Assembly (NCBI RefSeq): GCF_963691685.1
Contig: NZ_OY829290.1
Span: forward strand, 1,302,001-1,366,000
Direction: 5' to 3'
DNA length: 64,000 bases
DNA from: Thalassovita sp.
GTDB lineage: Bacteria; Pseudomonadota; Alphaproteobacteria; Rhodobacterales; Rhodobacteraceae
Shown: piece after piece, positions 16,240-24,179 of the stretch
How positions within the stretch are numbered: the stretch's first letter is position 1
Layout of the letters: every line of letters begins with the position of its first letter
The notes under the pieces: model-generated
The model's input: only the letters and a program-made list of their open reading frames with translations
The model's database searches: none
What the model was told of the DNA's origin: nothing
Translations under genes and position numbers: made by a program

Positions 16240-17241
16240 ATGAAAGCTTACTATCGCCCCATTGTGCAAACCGACCCTTCGCGGCCTGACCATGCCCTGA
16301 CGCTGGCCGGCGGCTGGGCGTGGTTTTCTGAGGTTGAGGTGCTCAGCCGCCATGAGGCGCCGCAGCGCATCTCGGCGCTGGATCTGCCCGCTGCCATGCG
16401 CGATCGGCTGACCGCGCCGCGTGCTGACATCACCCGGCTGGACCTCAGCCAGCCGCAGATCATGGGGATCCTCAACGTAACACCGGACAGTTTCAGCGAC
16501 GGTGGCGAATTTCAGGGCATCCAAAAGGCGCTGCGACATGCCCGTGACATGCGCGACAACGGTGCTGATATCATCGATATTGGCGGTGAATCCACCCGAC
16601 CCGGGGCCGAGGAGGTTGAGCGCGCGCGTGAGGTTGACCGCACGGCGCCAGTGATCAAGGCGATCCGCGAAGAAATGCGTGTGCCGATTTCAATCGACAC
16701 CCGGAAACAAGCCGTGGCGGAGGCTGCCATCGCCGCCGGTGCCGATTTGGTCAATGATGTCTCTGGCTTCACCTTTGATGAGGCCTTGCTGCCCTATGTG
16801 GGACAGCACGCGTTGCCTGTCTGTGTGATGCACTCCCTGGGTGATCCAACCACCATGCAGGATGATCCCAACTATGAGGCTGTTTTGCTGGACATCTATG
16901 ATTTCCTTGAGCAGCAGGTGGAGGCGTTGGTTGCGGCAGGTGTGGCGCGCGATCAGATCATGGTCGACCCCGGGATCGGCTTTGGCAAAACCATCGCGCA
17001 TAATTTGGCGCTGCTGAAACGCGTATCGCTGTTTCACAGCCTTGGCTGCCCGATCCTTATCGGTGTGTCCCGGAAGAAGTTCATCGGCACCCTGGGTAAT
17101 GCCCCTGAACCACGTGACCGCGCTGCGGGCTCCGTCGCCCTTGCGCTGGCAGCTGTGGCGCAGGGGGTGCAGGTCCTGCGCGTGCATGATGTGTTTGAAA
17201 CCCGGTCCGCCCTGAACCTCTGGCAGGCGGTCAGCGGCTGA
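16240..17241 (+). CDS. folP: Dihydropteroate synthase
   Basis: 333 residues. DHPS joins p-aminobenzoate to 6-hydroxymethyl-dihydropterin pyrophosphate and is the target of sulfonamides. Core motifs are GILNVTPDSFSDGG, DIGGESTRPGA, PISIDTRKQAVAEAA, NDVSGF, DPGIGFGKT and GVSRKKFIG. I choose the ATG at 16240 because GGAGG precedes it by 8 bases; a GTG at 16222 is possible but has no ribosome site. An N-terminal extension of about 70 residues precedes the barrel, as in other Rhodobacteraceae FolP. It follows folB by 14 bases and its 3' end overlaps the convergent exporter gene by 11 bases. Confidence 0.95.
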   Translation: MKAYYRPIVQTDPSRPDHALTLAGGWAWFSEVEVLSRHEAPQRISALDLPAAMRDRLTAPRADITRLDLSQPQIMGILNVTPDSFSDGGEFQGIQKALRHARDMRDNGADIIDIGGESTRPGAEEVERAREVDRTAPVIKAIREEMRVPISIDTRKQAVAEAAIAAGADLVNDVSGFTFDEALLPYVGQHALPVCVMHSLGDPTTMQDDPNYEAVLLDIYDFLEQQVEALVAAGVARDQIMVDPGIGFGKTIAHNLALLKRVSLFHSLGCPILIGVSRKKFIGTLGNAPEPRDRAAGSVALALAAVAQGVQVLRVHDVFETRSALNLWQAVSG

Positions 17242-18136
17242 ACAGCCGCTTGAGCGCGCCAAGCTGTGAAATCAGCACTCCACCCAAGATAAGGGCAAGC
17301 GCGCTCAGCAAGCCCGGCGGCAGCGGTTCACCCAGAACCCATGCCCCCAGAAAGACGGAACAGACCGGCACGATGTAGTTGGTCAGCGACATGAAGGTGG
17401 AACCCGCAGAGCGGATCACCAGCACCCGCAACAGGTTGGCAGCCGCCGTGGGCACCAGACCCAGCAGGGCAAGGTAGCCCATGGTTTCGGCGGAGGGCAT
17501 CTGCGGCACGCCTTCGATCACCAGCGCGGCAGGCAGGATGATCAGCGCCCCGATGATCATCAGATTGGCCGACAGGCCCAGCGGATCGATGGCCGGCAGG
17601 CGGCGGGTGATGATCGAGTTCACCCCGTAGCACATCGCGGCCGAAACACAGGCGACACGGCCCCAGATCTCACCCTCTAGGCCGGAACTTTCAAAGGCCT
17701 GCGCCCCGATAAGCATCGCGACGCCAGCAAATCCGGTGACAAAGCCAACCGACCGGCGCAGGGACATCTGTTCCCCGACCAAAAACACATGCGCCAGTGG
17801 CAGAACCATCAGCGGGATCGCCGCCATCGACACCCCTGCAAAGCCGGAGGTTACAAATTGCAGCCCCCAACTGAGCAGCAGAAACGGAATAGCCGCGCTG
17901 AGGGCCCCTGACAGGATCAGCCAGTGCCAGGGCCGTTCCTCCCCCAGCCACAGTTTGCCGCCGCGCAGCTGCCAGATCGTGCCCAATAGAAGCGCGGCAA
18001 AGCCAAGCCGGGCGAACGTCAGCCAGAATGGTGTGATGCCACGCAGCGCCAGCTCAATCACCATGAATGTGGCGCCCCAGACAAAGCCAAGGGTGATGAC
18101 CATCGCCCAAGAGGCGCGGGTGATGACGGGCTGCAT
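17231..18136 (-). CDS. DMT/EamA family exporter
   Basis: 301 residues with ten predicted membrane helices in two EamA repeats (WAMVITLGFVWGATFMVIE ... and CYGVNSIITRRLPAIDP ...). EamA proteins export amino acids, nucleosides or other metabolites; the substrate cannot be told from sequence. It resembles the EamA gene at 19729-20649 in most segments (for example the helix-4/5 loop, SLRRSVGFVTGF versus TFRRTLGFSVGF), so the two are paralogues. It is divergent from the arsR-type gene at 18258 with about 120 bases between, and convergent with folP. Confidence 0.87.
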   Translation of the reverse strand: MQPVITRASWAMVITLGFVWGATFMVIELALRGITPFWLTFARLGFAALLLGTIWQLRGGKLWLGEERPWHWLILSGALSAAIPFLLLSWGLQFVTSGFAGVSMAAIPLMVLPLAHVFLVGEQMSLRRSVGFVTGFAGVAMLIGAQAFESSGLEGEIWGRVACVSAAMCYGVNSIITRRLPAIDPLGLSANLMIIGALIILPAALVIEGVPQMPSAETMGYLALLGLVPTAAANLLRVLVIRSAGSTFMSLTNYIVPVCSVFLGAWVLGEPLPPGLLSALALILGGVLISQLGALKRLFSR

Positions 18137-18220
18137 GGGGTGATCTTCCTAATGTCTGGCCTCTGCTCTGGTGAGACCTGACGTGTTTCACCACCTCGGG
18201 TCAAGGGGGCTGTGGTGGGA

Positions 18221-18269
18221 TTGACGAATCGGGTTAGCAAGTACTAACGTATAAGCCATGACTAACGTA
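18221..18269 (+). promoter_or_regulatory. Promoter/operator of the ArsR-type gene
   Basis: TTGACG (18221-18226) can act as -35. Overlapping the -10 region is GTTAG-N6-CTAAC (18233-18248). The 9-mer ACTAACGTA occurs at 18243-18251 and again at 18261-18269, the second copy inside the first codons. This suggests autoregulation by the ArsR-type protein. Confidence 0.6.
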
Positions 18270-18584
18270 AATGATAGCTTTGCCGCATTGGCTGATCCCA
18301 CCCGCCGTCAGGTGCTGGAGGTGCTGCTGGCCGGTCCGCGCCCGGTCACGGAGCTGGCGAAAGATCTGCCGGTCAGCCGCTCGGCCGTTTCGCAGCATCT
18401 GCGGGTTCTGTCTGAAGCTGGACTTGTGCGATCCGAACGGCAGGGGCGGCATAATTTCTATCAGGTGGATCCTGCTCAGCTGGCCGCGCTGCGCAGCTAC
18501 TTCGATGACATGTGGACCCGCGCATTGGCGGCCTATGCCCAAGCCGTCGAAGCGCAGTATGCCAAGGAGAGCCGTGATGACTGA
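18258..18584 (+). CDS. ArsR-family winged-helix transcriptional regulator
   Basis: 108 residues with the compact ArsR fold: SFAALADPTRRQVLEVLLAGPRPVTELAKDLPVSRSAVSQHLRVLSEAGLVRSERQGRHNFYQVDP. There is no CVC metal site in the recognition helix, so it belongs to the metal-independent group often paired with SRPBCC proteins. Its stop overlaps the start of the downstream SRPBCC gene by 8 bases, so the two are co-translated. The promoter carries repeated ACTAACGTA sequences, probably its own operator. Confidence 0.9.
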   Translation: MTNVNDSFAALADPTRRQVLEVLLAGPRPVTELAKDLPVSRSAVSQHLRVLSEAGLVRSERQGRHNFYQVDPAQLAALRSYFDDMWTRALAAYAQAVEAQYAKESRDD

Positions 18585-19047
18585 CCTGCACGCAGTGGAG
18601 CCGATTGAGAAGCATCTGACAGTCCGGGTGCCGCAGGCCTTTGCCTTTGAGGTGTTCACAGAACGGATGGCGCAATGGTGGCCCGCCAGCACCCATTCGG
18701 TTGCCGCAGGGCAGGGCGCGCAGCCAACCGATATTGTGATGGAGGGGCGCCTTGGCGGGCGGATTTATGAGGTGCTGCCGGATGGTCGCGAAAGTGATTG
18801 GGGGCAGGTGACCGAATGGCAGCCGCCACAGCGTGTCGCCTTCACCTGGCACCCCGGACACCCGGTTGAACGCGCCACCCTCGTCACAGTGCAGTTCGCA
18901 GCGCTTGCTGAGGCTGAAACGGAGGTCACCCTTTGCCACGACGGGTGGGATCGCATTGCCGATGGCGCAGCCATTCGCCCGCAATATGTCCCGGGGTGGG
19001 ATCATGTGCTGCGGGAATGCTATGCGGCTGCGCTGATCGTCAGCTGA
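18577..19047 (+). CDS. SRPBCC/AHSA1 domain protein
   Basis: 156 residues of the START-like SRPBCC superfamily (activator of Hsp90 ATPase homologue type): EKHLTVRVPQAFAFEVFTERMAQWWP, GGRIYEVLPDGRESDWGQVTEWQPPQRVAFTWHPG and the C-terminal helix GWDHVLRECYAAAL. These proteins have a deep hydrophobic ligand cavity. The start ATGACTGACC at 18577 overlaps the upstream regulator gene in another frame, a common ArsR-SRPBCC pair in proteobacteria. The ligand and role are unknown; the regulator may respond to the same compound. Confidence 0.88.
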   Translation: MTDLHAVEPIEKHLTVRVPQAFAFEVFTERMAQWWPASTHSVAAGQGAQPTDIVMEGRLGGRIYEVLPDGRESDWGQVTEWQPPQRVAFTWHPGHPVERATLVTVQFAALAEAETEVTLCHDGWDRIADGAAIRPQYVPGWDHVLRECYAAALIVS

Positions 19048-19086
19048 GGTCGGTTGCCCGACCTCAGCCCCCTGATGGCGGGGCGA

Positions 19087-19653
19087 TTACCCCCGCAGTT
19101 TGTGATGCAACAGGATTGGCACGGTGAGGTCTTCTTCATCCGTGAGGTGGCGATCCAGGAACCGCTGAATAGCCTGCGCATTTGTCAGAACATCCGGCAG
19201 TTCATTGGGCGCATCCCGTCGCGACAGGTCCATCAGCTTGATGAACCGGTTCGACGATTGCACCAGCCCATCCAGCAAGCCGTCCATCTCATGATGGTCT
19301 GCCTCCAGCATCTCCAGCCCGTCGATGAACCGGTCATCCGCTGCCATCAGTTCAGGGAAAAACTTGCGGTCTTCCCAGGTGTGGTGGCCATGCAGATTGC
19401 GCACCAGCGCATTGCCGAAATGGCCCAGACGCATCGCGTACCAGTCCGGATCCAGCTTTTTGTCCAGCATCTCTTCGGTATCGACCGCCACGATCTCAGC
19501 GATCTGGCGGAACATGGTATGAGCCCCCATCCAGCGTTCGATGGAAGCGGCGAAATTCGGGTGATCCGGCCAAGCGTCGCGCGGATACTCCCGAAGCAGG
19601 GTCTGCATGTCTTCGGGCAGCCCCTGTCTGACGGTGATGTCATATTGGGTCAT
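19087..19653 (-). CDS. Hemerythrin HHE domain protein
   Basis: 188 residues from the ATG at 19653 (MTQYDITVRQGLPED); an ATG seven codons earlier (19674) is possible, and neither has a strong ribosome site. The protein is a four-helix bundle with candidate di-iron ligands in RNLHGHHTWEDRKFFPEL, EADHHEMDGLL and RHLTDEEDLTVPILLHH. Bacterial hemerythrin-like proteins bind O2 or NO or act in iron and redox stress. It is a single gene, divergent from nothing obvious and followed by the SRPBCC gene in convergent orientation. Confidence 0.82.
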   Translation of the reverse strand: MTQYDITVRQGLPEDMQTLLREYPRDAWPDHPNFAASIERWMGAHTMFRQIAEIVAVDTEEMLDKKLDPDWYAMRLGHFGNALVRNLHGHHTWEDRKFFPELMAADDRFIDGLEMLEADHHEMDGLLDGLVQSSNRFIKLMDLSRRDAPNELPDVLTNAQAIQRFLDRHLTDEEDLTVPILLHHKLRG

Positions 19654-19728
19654 GACAGGCAGATGGGGCGGCATGGGGTATCATACAACCTCATGAGCTG
19701 TGCGACGGTGAACCGGTCTTGTGCGCTG

Positions 19729-20649
19729 TTAGGCGGTCTGGCGGCTGGGCTGGCGCGACAGCAGCAGCCCGCCAAGGATCAGGGCCAGTGCCGCAAACAG
19801 TTGCGGCGGAACCGCTTCGGATAGCAGGAGGGCCCCGAAGATCACCGACCAGACCGGTACCTGATAGTTCACCGTCGCCAGGAAGGACGGCCCGGCTGAA
19901 CGCGCCACCTGCACCAGCAGGATCTGGGCAACGGCGGTGGGGAAGATCCCAAGGTAAAGGATGGCCAGCAATGGCGTGGTTGAGGGCAGGCTTGGCACCC
20001 CTTCCTGCCAGAGCGAGACAGGCACAATCATGGCAGAGCCACAGATCAGTGCAGCGGCCGAAAGCGACAGCATGTTCACCTGCGGGCAGAGCCGGGCGAT
20101 GATCGCCCCAATCGCATAGCAGAGCGAGGCTGCCAGGCAGGCTATGCGGGCCAGCGATTCAAAATCGGTCCCGGCAGAAGCGAAGGCATCCAGACCGATC
20201 AGCACCAGCACCCCAACGAAGCCAACCGAAAAGCCCAAGGTTCGGCGGAAGGTCATGCGTTCCTCGGGTACAAAAACATGCGACAGCGGCAGCACAAACA
20301 GCGGCACAATTGCCATGCAAACCCCGGCAAAGCCACTGTTGACGTAGGTCTGCCCCCAGCTGAGCAGCGTGAAGGGCAGGGCATTGGAAAAGAACCCCAT
20401 GCCCGCGGCGGCAAGCCAAATGATGCGGCCCTCACCACTGCTAAGCGACGGCAAGGAAATCCCCATCACGCGGATCAGTGCCAGAACACTCAGCGCGCCG
20501 ATCAGGATGCGCACAGCCGCAATGCTCATCGGCCCCATATCGTTCAACGCCACCGAAACCGCCATAAACGACGCGCCCCAGATGATGCCGAGGGTGATCA
20601 GTTTGATCCAGTTGATCAGGCCGGGTTGGTTGGGCTGACTGGCCATCAT
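19729..20649 (-). CDS. DMT/EamA family exporter
   Basis: 306 residues from the ATG at 20649 (MMASQPNQPGLINWIKLITLG), which has GGAG about 9 bases upstream. Ten membrane helices in two EamA halves, with IIWGASFMAVSVAL, SSGEGRIIWLAAAGMGFFSNALPF and FLATVNYQVPVWSVIFGALLLSE. It is a paralogue of the exporter at 17231-18136 and lies in the same orientation. The substrate is unknown; its 3' neighbour ilvC (same strand, upstream) may hint at amino acid export, but they are not clearly co-transcribed. Confidence 0.87.
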   Translation of the reverse strand: MMASQPNQPGLINWIKLITLGIIWGASFMAVSVALNDMGPMSIAAVRILIGALSVLALIRVMGISLPSLSSGEGRIIWLAAAGMGFFSNALPFTLLSWGQTYVNSGFAGVCMAIVPLFVLPLSHVFVPEERMTFRRTLGFSVGFVGVLVLIGLDAFASAGTDFESLARIACLAASLCYAIGAIIARLCPQVNMLSLSAAALICGSAMIVPVSLWQEGVPSLPSTTPLLAILYLGIFPTAVAQILLVQVARSAGPSFLATVNYQVPVWSVIFGALLLSEAVPPQLFAALALILGGLLLSRQPSRQTA

Positions 20650-20762
20650 GGCGCTGCTCCGAAAATGGGATTTCAAATTGAAAGGGCGCCCCGAAAACCG
20701 GCGCGCCCCAGAACCTTTAGGCGGCGGGGCAGAGCCCGCCAAGCCTTGACCGGAAAATCCGA

Positions 20763-21785
20763 TTAGTTCTTTTCTTTGTCGACCATTTTGCCGGCCGAGA
20801 TCCAGGGCATCATGGCGCGCAGTTTGGCACCGGTTTCCTCGATCATGTGCTCGTCGTTGGCGCGACGCGACGCTTTGATGGTCGGCTGACCAACAGCGTT
20901 TTCCAGCATGAAGTCACGCACGAACTTGCCCTGCTGGATGTCGGTCAGAACATCTTTCATGCGGGCTTTGGTTTCGTCGTAGTTCAGGATGCGCGGTCCG
21001 GTAACGTACTGGCCGTACTCGGCAGTGTTGGAGATCGAGTAATCCATGTTGGCGATGCCGCCTTCGTAGATCAGGTCCACGATCAGCTTAACTTCGTGCA
21101 GACACTCGAAGTAGGCCATTTCCGGCGCGTAGCCAGCTTCAACCAGGGTCTCAAAGCCGCAGCGGATCAGTTCTACCAGGCCACCGCAGAGAACAGCCTG
21201 CTCACCGAACAGGTCGGTTTCACACTCTTCACGGAAGTTGGTTTCGATGATGCCCGAACGGCCGCCACCAATGGCGGAGCAGTAGGACAGGCCGATTTCC
21301 AGCGCTTTGCCGGTGGCGTCGGTGTCAACGGCTACCAGGCAGGGCACGCCGCCGCCTTTGGTGTACTCGCCGCGTACGGTGTGACCCGGGCCTTTCGGCG
21401 CCATCATGATCACGTCAACGCCTTCTTTCGGCTCAATCAGGCCGAAGTGTACGTTCAGGCCGTGGGCAAACGCGATGGCCGCGCCGGGGCGGATGTTGTC
21501 GTGAACGTATTTCTTGTAGGTTTCAGCCTGCAGTTCGTCGGGCATGGTGAACATGATCACGTCGCACCAGGCTGCCGCTTCTGCGATGCCCATAACTTTC
21601 AGGCCTTCTGCTTCGGCTTTCTTGGCCGAGGCGGAGCCGTCGCGCAGGGCAACAACAACGTTTTTCGCACCCGAGTCACGCAGGTTCAGCGCGTGGGCGT
21701 GACCCTGCGAGCCGTAGCCTAGGATCGCAACGTTCATGTCTTTGATCAGGTTGATGTCGCAATCGCGATCGTAATAAACGCGCAT
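20763..21785 (-). CDS. ilvC: Ketol-acid reductoisomerase
   Basis: 340 residues, the class I short form. IlvC converts acetolactate and acetohydroxybutyrate to the dihydroxy acids of valine and isoleucine synthesis using NADPH and Mg2+. The start at 21785 gives MRVYYDRDCDINLIKDMNVAILGYGSQGHAHALNLRDSG with the Rossmann GYGSQG loop; the open frame continues upstream but is not conserved. Later motifs are MMAPKGPGHTVRGEY, the metal-ligand region DLFGEQAVLCGG and EMAYFECLHEVKLIVDLIYEGG. It is divergent from two tandem Lrp-type regulators, which probably control it. Confidence 0.96.
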   Translation of the reverse strand: MRVYYDRDCDINLIKDMNVAILGYGSQGHAHALNLRDSGAKNVVVALRDGSASAKKAEAEGLKVMGIAEAAAWCDVIMFTMPDELQAETYKKYVHDNIRPGAAIAFAHGLNVHFGLIEPKEGVDVIMMAPKGPGHTVRGEYTKGGGVPCLVAVDTDATGKALEIGLSYCSAIGGGRSGIIETNFREECETDLFGEQAVLCGGLVELIRCGFETLVEAGYAPEMAYFECLHEVKLIVDLIYEGGIANMDYSISNTAEYGQYVTGPRILNYDETKARMKDVLTDIQQGKFVRDFMLENAVGQPTIKASRRANDEHMIEETGAKLRAMMPWISAGKMVDKEKN

Positions 21786-21926
21786 GGGGCGCTCCTCTTC
21801 ACTGTCAGATGTGTTTGTCTGAGGTTGAGCATAGGCAGAAAATCTGCGTGTGCGAGTGTGAAGGGAATGGAAAATGTTCAATTTTTGCCGTAGCTATTCG
21901 TCAATCTGCGAATTTTCGGAAAAATC

Positions 21927-22382
21927 ATGCTAGATGATCTGGATCGGCGCATATTGCGCTACATGCAAAGCGACCCTGAAACCTCGATCCCGGATCTGGC
22001 GGATCGGATCGGGCTGACCACCTCGCGCCTGTCACGCCGGCTGGACAAGCTGCGTGAAAGTGGTGTGCTGCGCGGCCAACAGGCCATCATCGATTGGCGC
22101 GCGCTTGGGTTTGAGGTGGAAGTCTCTTTGCGCATCACACTGGACAAAACCCAGACCCGCGCCTTTGACGAGTTTATGGAGGCCGCGCGGCTGATCCCTG
22201 AGGTGATCGAGATTCAGACCTTCCTGGGCCAGGTCGATGTGCGCCTGTCGGTCATTGCCCGCGACATGGGCCACTATCAGGATATCTATCGCCGCCAGAT
22301 CCTGACCCTGCCGCATATCAACGACATCGAAGCGCTGATGCATGTGGCGCGGATCAAATCAGACGAAAGCCTGCCGATATGA
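21927..22382 (+). CDS. Lrp/AsnC family regulator (first of tandem pair)
   Basis: 151 residues: N-terminal HTH (LDDLDRRILRYMQSDPETSIPDLADRIGLTTSRLSRRLDKLRESGVLRG) and C-terminal RAM/AsnC ligand domain (EVEVSLRITLDKTQTRAFDEF ... VIEIQTFLGQVDVRLSVIARDMGHYQDIYRRQILTLPHIN). Members bind amino acids and usually regulate amino acid metabolism. It is divergent from ilvC across about 140 A/T-rich bases and its stop overlaps the start of a second Lrp gene (ATGA), so the two form one operon and may heteromerise. Confidence 0.92.
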   Translation: MLDDLDRRILRYMQSDPETSIPDLADRIGLTTSRLSRRLDKLRESGVLRGQQAIIDWRALGFEVEVSLRITLDKTQTRAFDEFMEAARLIPEVIEIQTFLGQVDVRLSVIARDMGHYQDIYRRQILTLPHINDIEALMHVARIKSDESLPI

Positions 22383-22849
22383 TCGACCTTGACGATATCG
22401 ACCACCAGATCCTGCTGGCACTGTCGCGGGACGTCACACAGAGCGCCTCGGCCCTTGGGCGGCGGTTCGGGCTCAGCCAGCCTGCGACGTGGCGGCGGAT
22501 CAAACGGTTGCAGGACGCGGGCATCATTGCCGGGCGCAAGCTGGATCTGGACAAGGAGAAGCTGGGCTTTGGCGTGACCGTTTTCCTTGGCGTGAAACTG
22601 GCCACCAAAGGCCGCGCCAGCCTGGAGGATTTTGAACGTGCCGTTTCCGCCATCCCTGAGGTGCAGACGGTGGAGCATGTCTTGGGCATGTATGACTACC
22701 GGCTGCGCGTCACCGCCCGCGACATTTCCGATTTTGAACGGGTTTTGCGCCGCCGGATCATGACGCTGCCCGGCGCCGGGAATGTGGAGGCCAATGTGCT
22801 CCTGTCCGAGGAACGTCGGCCCGGCCCCTTAGGCGCGGCGCCCAGCTAG
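22379..22849 (+). CDS. Lrp/AsnC family regulator (second of tandem pair)
   Basis: 156 residues with the same two-domain plan as its neighbour: DLDDIDHQILLALSRDVTQSASALGRRFGLSQPATWRRIKRLQDAGIIAG, then GFGVTVFLGVKLATKGRASLEDFERAVSAIPEVQTVEHVLGMYDYRLRVTARDISDFERVLRRRIMTLPG. The start codon overlaps the stop of the first Lrp gene, so expression is coupled. The recognition helix differs, so the pair need not share a site. Candidate targets are divergent ilvC and the aminotransferase 70 bases downstream. Confidence 0.92.
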   Translation: MIDLDDIDHQILLALSRDVTQSASALGRRFGLSQPATWRRIKRLQDAGIIAGRKLDLDKEKLGFGVTVFLGVKLATKGRASLEDFERAVSAIPEVQTVEHVLGMYDYRLRVTARDISDFERVLRRRIMTLPGAGNVEANVLLSEERRPGPLGAAPS

Positions 22850-22919
22850 TTCTATAATGCCCCTTGGCCCCTGTCGCCGGGCCGCATAAACAGGTCGCAT
22901 AGAAAACAAAGGAGAAGCC

Positions 22920-24047
22920 ATGCCTGCGCTGCTCGATACCGTTGATCCAGACGGTCTGCTTGAATTTTCGGTGGTCTTCACCGACCGCTCACTGAACCAC
23001 ATGTCCGCCGCCTTTCAGGGGGTGATGACCGATATCTCATCGATGCTGAAAGGCGTCTATAACGCGGATGCTGTGGCCATCGTGCCCGGTGGCGGCACCT
23101 ACGCGATGGAGGCCGTGGCCCGCCAGTTTGGCCATGACGCCCACGCGTTGATCGTGCGCAACGGCTGGTTTTCCTACCGTTGGAGCCAGATCTTCGAGGC
23201 GGGGGATTTCACTGCGAAAACCACCGTGTTCAAGGCGCGTCAAACCGGCAACGGGGTGACCGAACCTTTTGCGCCCGCCCCGATTGATGAGGTGGTAGCC
23301 GCCATTCGTGAGGCCAAGCCAGAGGTGGTGTTTGCCCCGCATGTGGAAACCTCGGCCGGGTTGATCCTGCCGGATGACTACATCAAAGCGCTGGCCTCAG
23401 CCGCCCATGAGGTTGGCGCGCTGATGGTGCTGGATTGCATCGCCTCGGGCTGTGCCTGGGTGGACATGCAGGAAACCGGCGTCGACGTGCTGATCTCCGC
23501 GCCGCAAAAGGGCTGGTCAGCCTCCCCCTCGGCGGGGCTGGTGATGCTGTCAAAACGGGCGGAGGAACGGCTGGCCGCCACCACCGCAGACAGCTTTGCC
23601 ATCGATCTGAAGAAATGGCGCGACATCATGGTGGCCTATGAAAACGGCGGTCACGCCTATCACGCCACCATGCCCACCGACGCGCTGCGTGCCTTTCGGG
23701 ACACGATGGTCGAAACCCGTGACTACGGTTTTGACAGGCTGCGTGAGGCGCAATGGGAGCTGGGCAACGGTGTGCGGGCGATGTTGGCCGAAAAAGGCAT
23801 CACCTCTGTCGCCGCCGACGGCTTTGGCGCCCCGGGTGTGGTGGTCAGCTACACCAGCGATGCTGAGATCCAGAACGGCAAGAAATTCGCCGCCGAAGGG
23901 ATGCAGATCGCGGCCGGTGTGCCTTTGGCCTGCGATGAGCCTGAGGGCTTCATGACCTTCCGCCTTGGTCTGTTTGGCCTAGACAAGCTTTATGACGTGG
24001 ACGCAACGCTCGCCCGCCTGAAGACCGTCCTCGACAAGGTTCTCTGA
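22920..24047 (+). CDS. Class V aminotransferase (alanine/serine-glyoxylate type)
   Basis: 375 residues of the PLP-dependent class V family. The start is preceded by AAAGGAG. Visible features are the PLP phosphate-binding GGGTYAMEAVARQ, ETSAGLILPDDYIKAL, the Asp of VLDCIASGCAWVDMQ and the PLP lysine in ISAPQKGWSASPSAGLVML. Relatives are serine-pyruvate and alanine-glyoxylate aminotransferases and the aminoethylphosphonate transaminases; the exact amino donor cannot be chosen from sequence. It follows two Lrp-type regulator genes and may be one of their targets. Confidence 0.88.
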   Translation: MPALLDTVDPDGLLEFSVVFTDRSLNHMSAAFQGVMTDISSMLKGVYNADAVAIVPGGGTYAMEAVARQFGHDAHALIVRNGWFSYRWSQIFEAGDFTAKTTVFKARQTGNGVTEPFAPAPIDEVVAAIREAKPEVVFAPHVETSAGLILPDDYIKALASAAHEVGALMVLDCIASGCAWVDMQETGVDVLISAPQKGWSASPSAGLVMLSKRAEERLAATTADSFAIDLKKWRDIMVAYENGGHAYHATMPTDALRAFRDTMVETRDYGFDRLREAQWELGNGVRAMLAEKGITSVAADGFGAPGVVVSYTSDAEIQNGKKFAAEGMQIAAGVPLACDEPEGFMTFRLGLFGLDKLYDVDATLARLKTVLDKVL

Positions 24048-24055
24048 AAAACACG

Positions 24056-24097
24056 GGGCCGCTGCAAAAACGCGCGGCGGCCCTTTTCAATGTTCCA
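24056..24097 (+). terminator. Terminator after the class V aminotransferase
   Basis: GGGCCGCTGC pairs with GCGGCGGCCC, with one T-G pair, followed by TTTT. Confidence 0.7.
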
Positions 24098-24160
24098 AAA
24101 ATACTCCGGGTGATTTGGGGCAAAATCCCATTTTGACCCAAGAGGGCAGCGCCCTCCCTG
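24098..24160. repeat. Intergenic repeat-like element
   Basis: The stretch AAAAATACTCCGGGTGATT ... GAGGGCAGCGCCCTC ends in a 6-bp hairpin. It lies between convergent genes and its wording (AATACTCCGGG, GGGCAGCGCCC) is like short dispersed intergenic repeats I recall from roseobacter genomes. Only one copy is seen in this window, so the repeat status rests on memory. Confidence 0.4.
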
Positions 24161-24179
24161 CGAACTATTCAGGCCGGCC

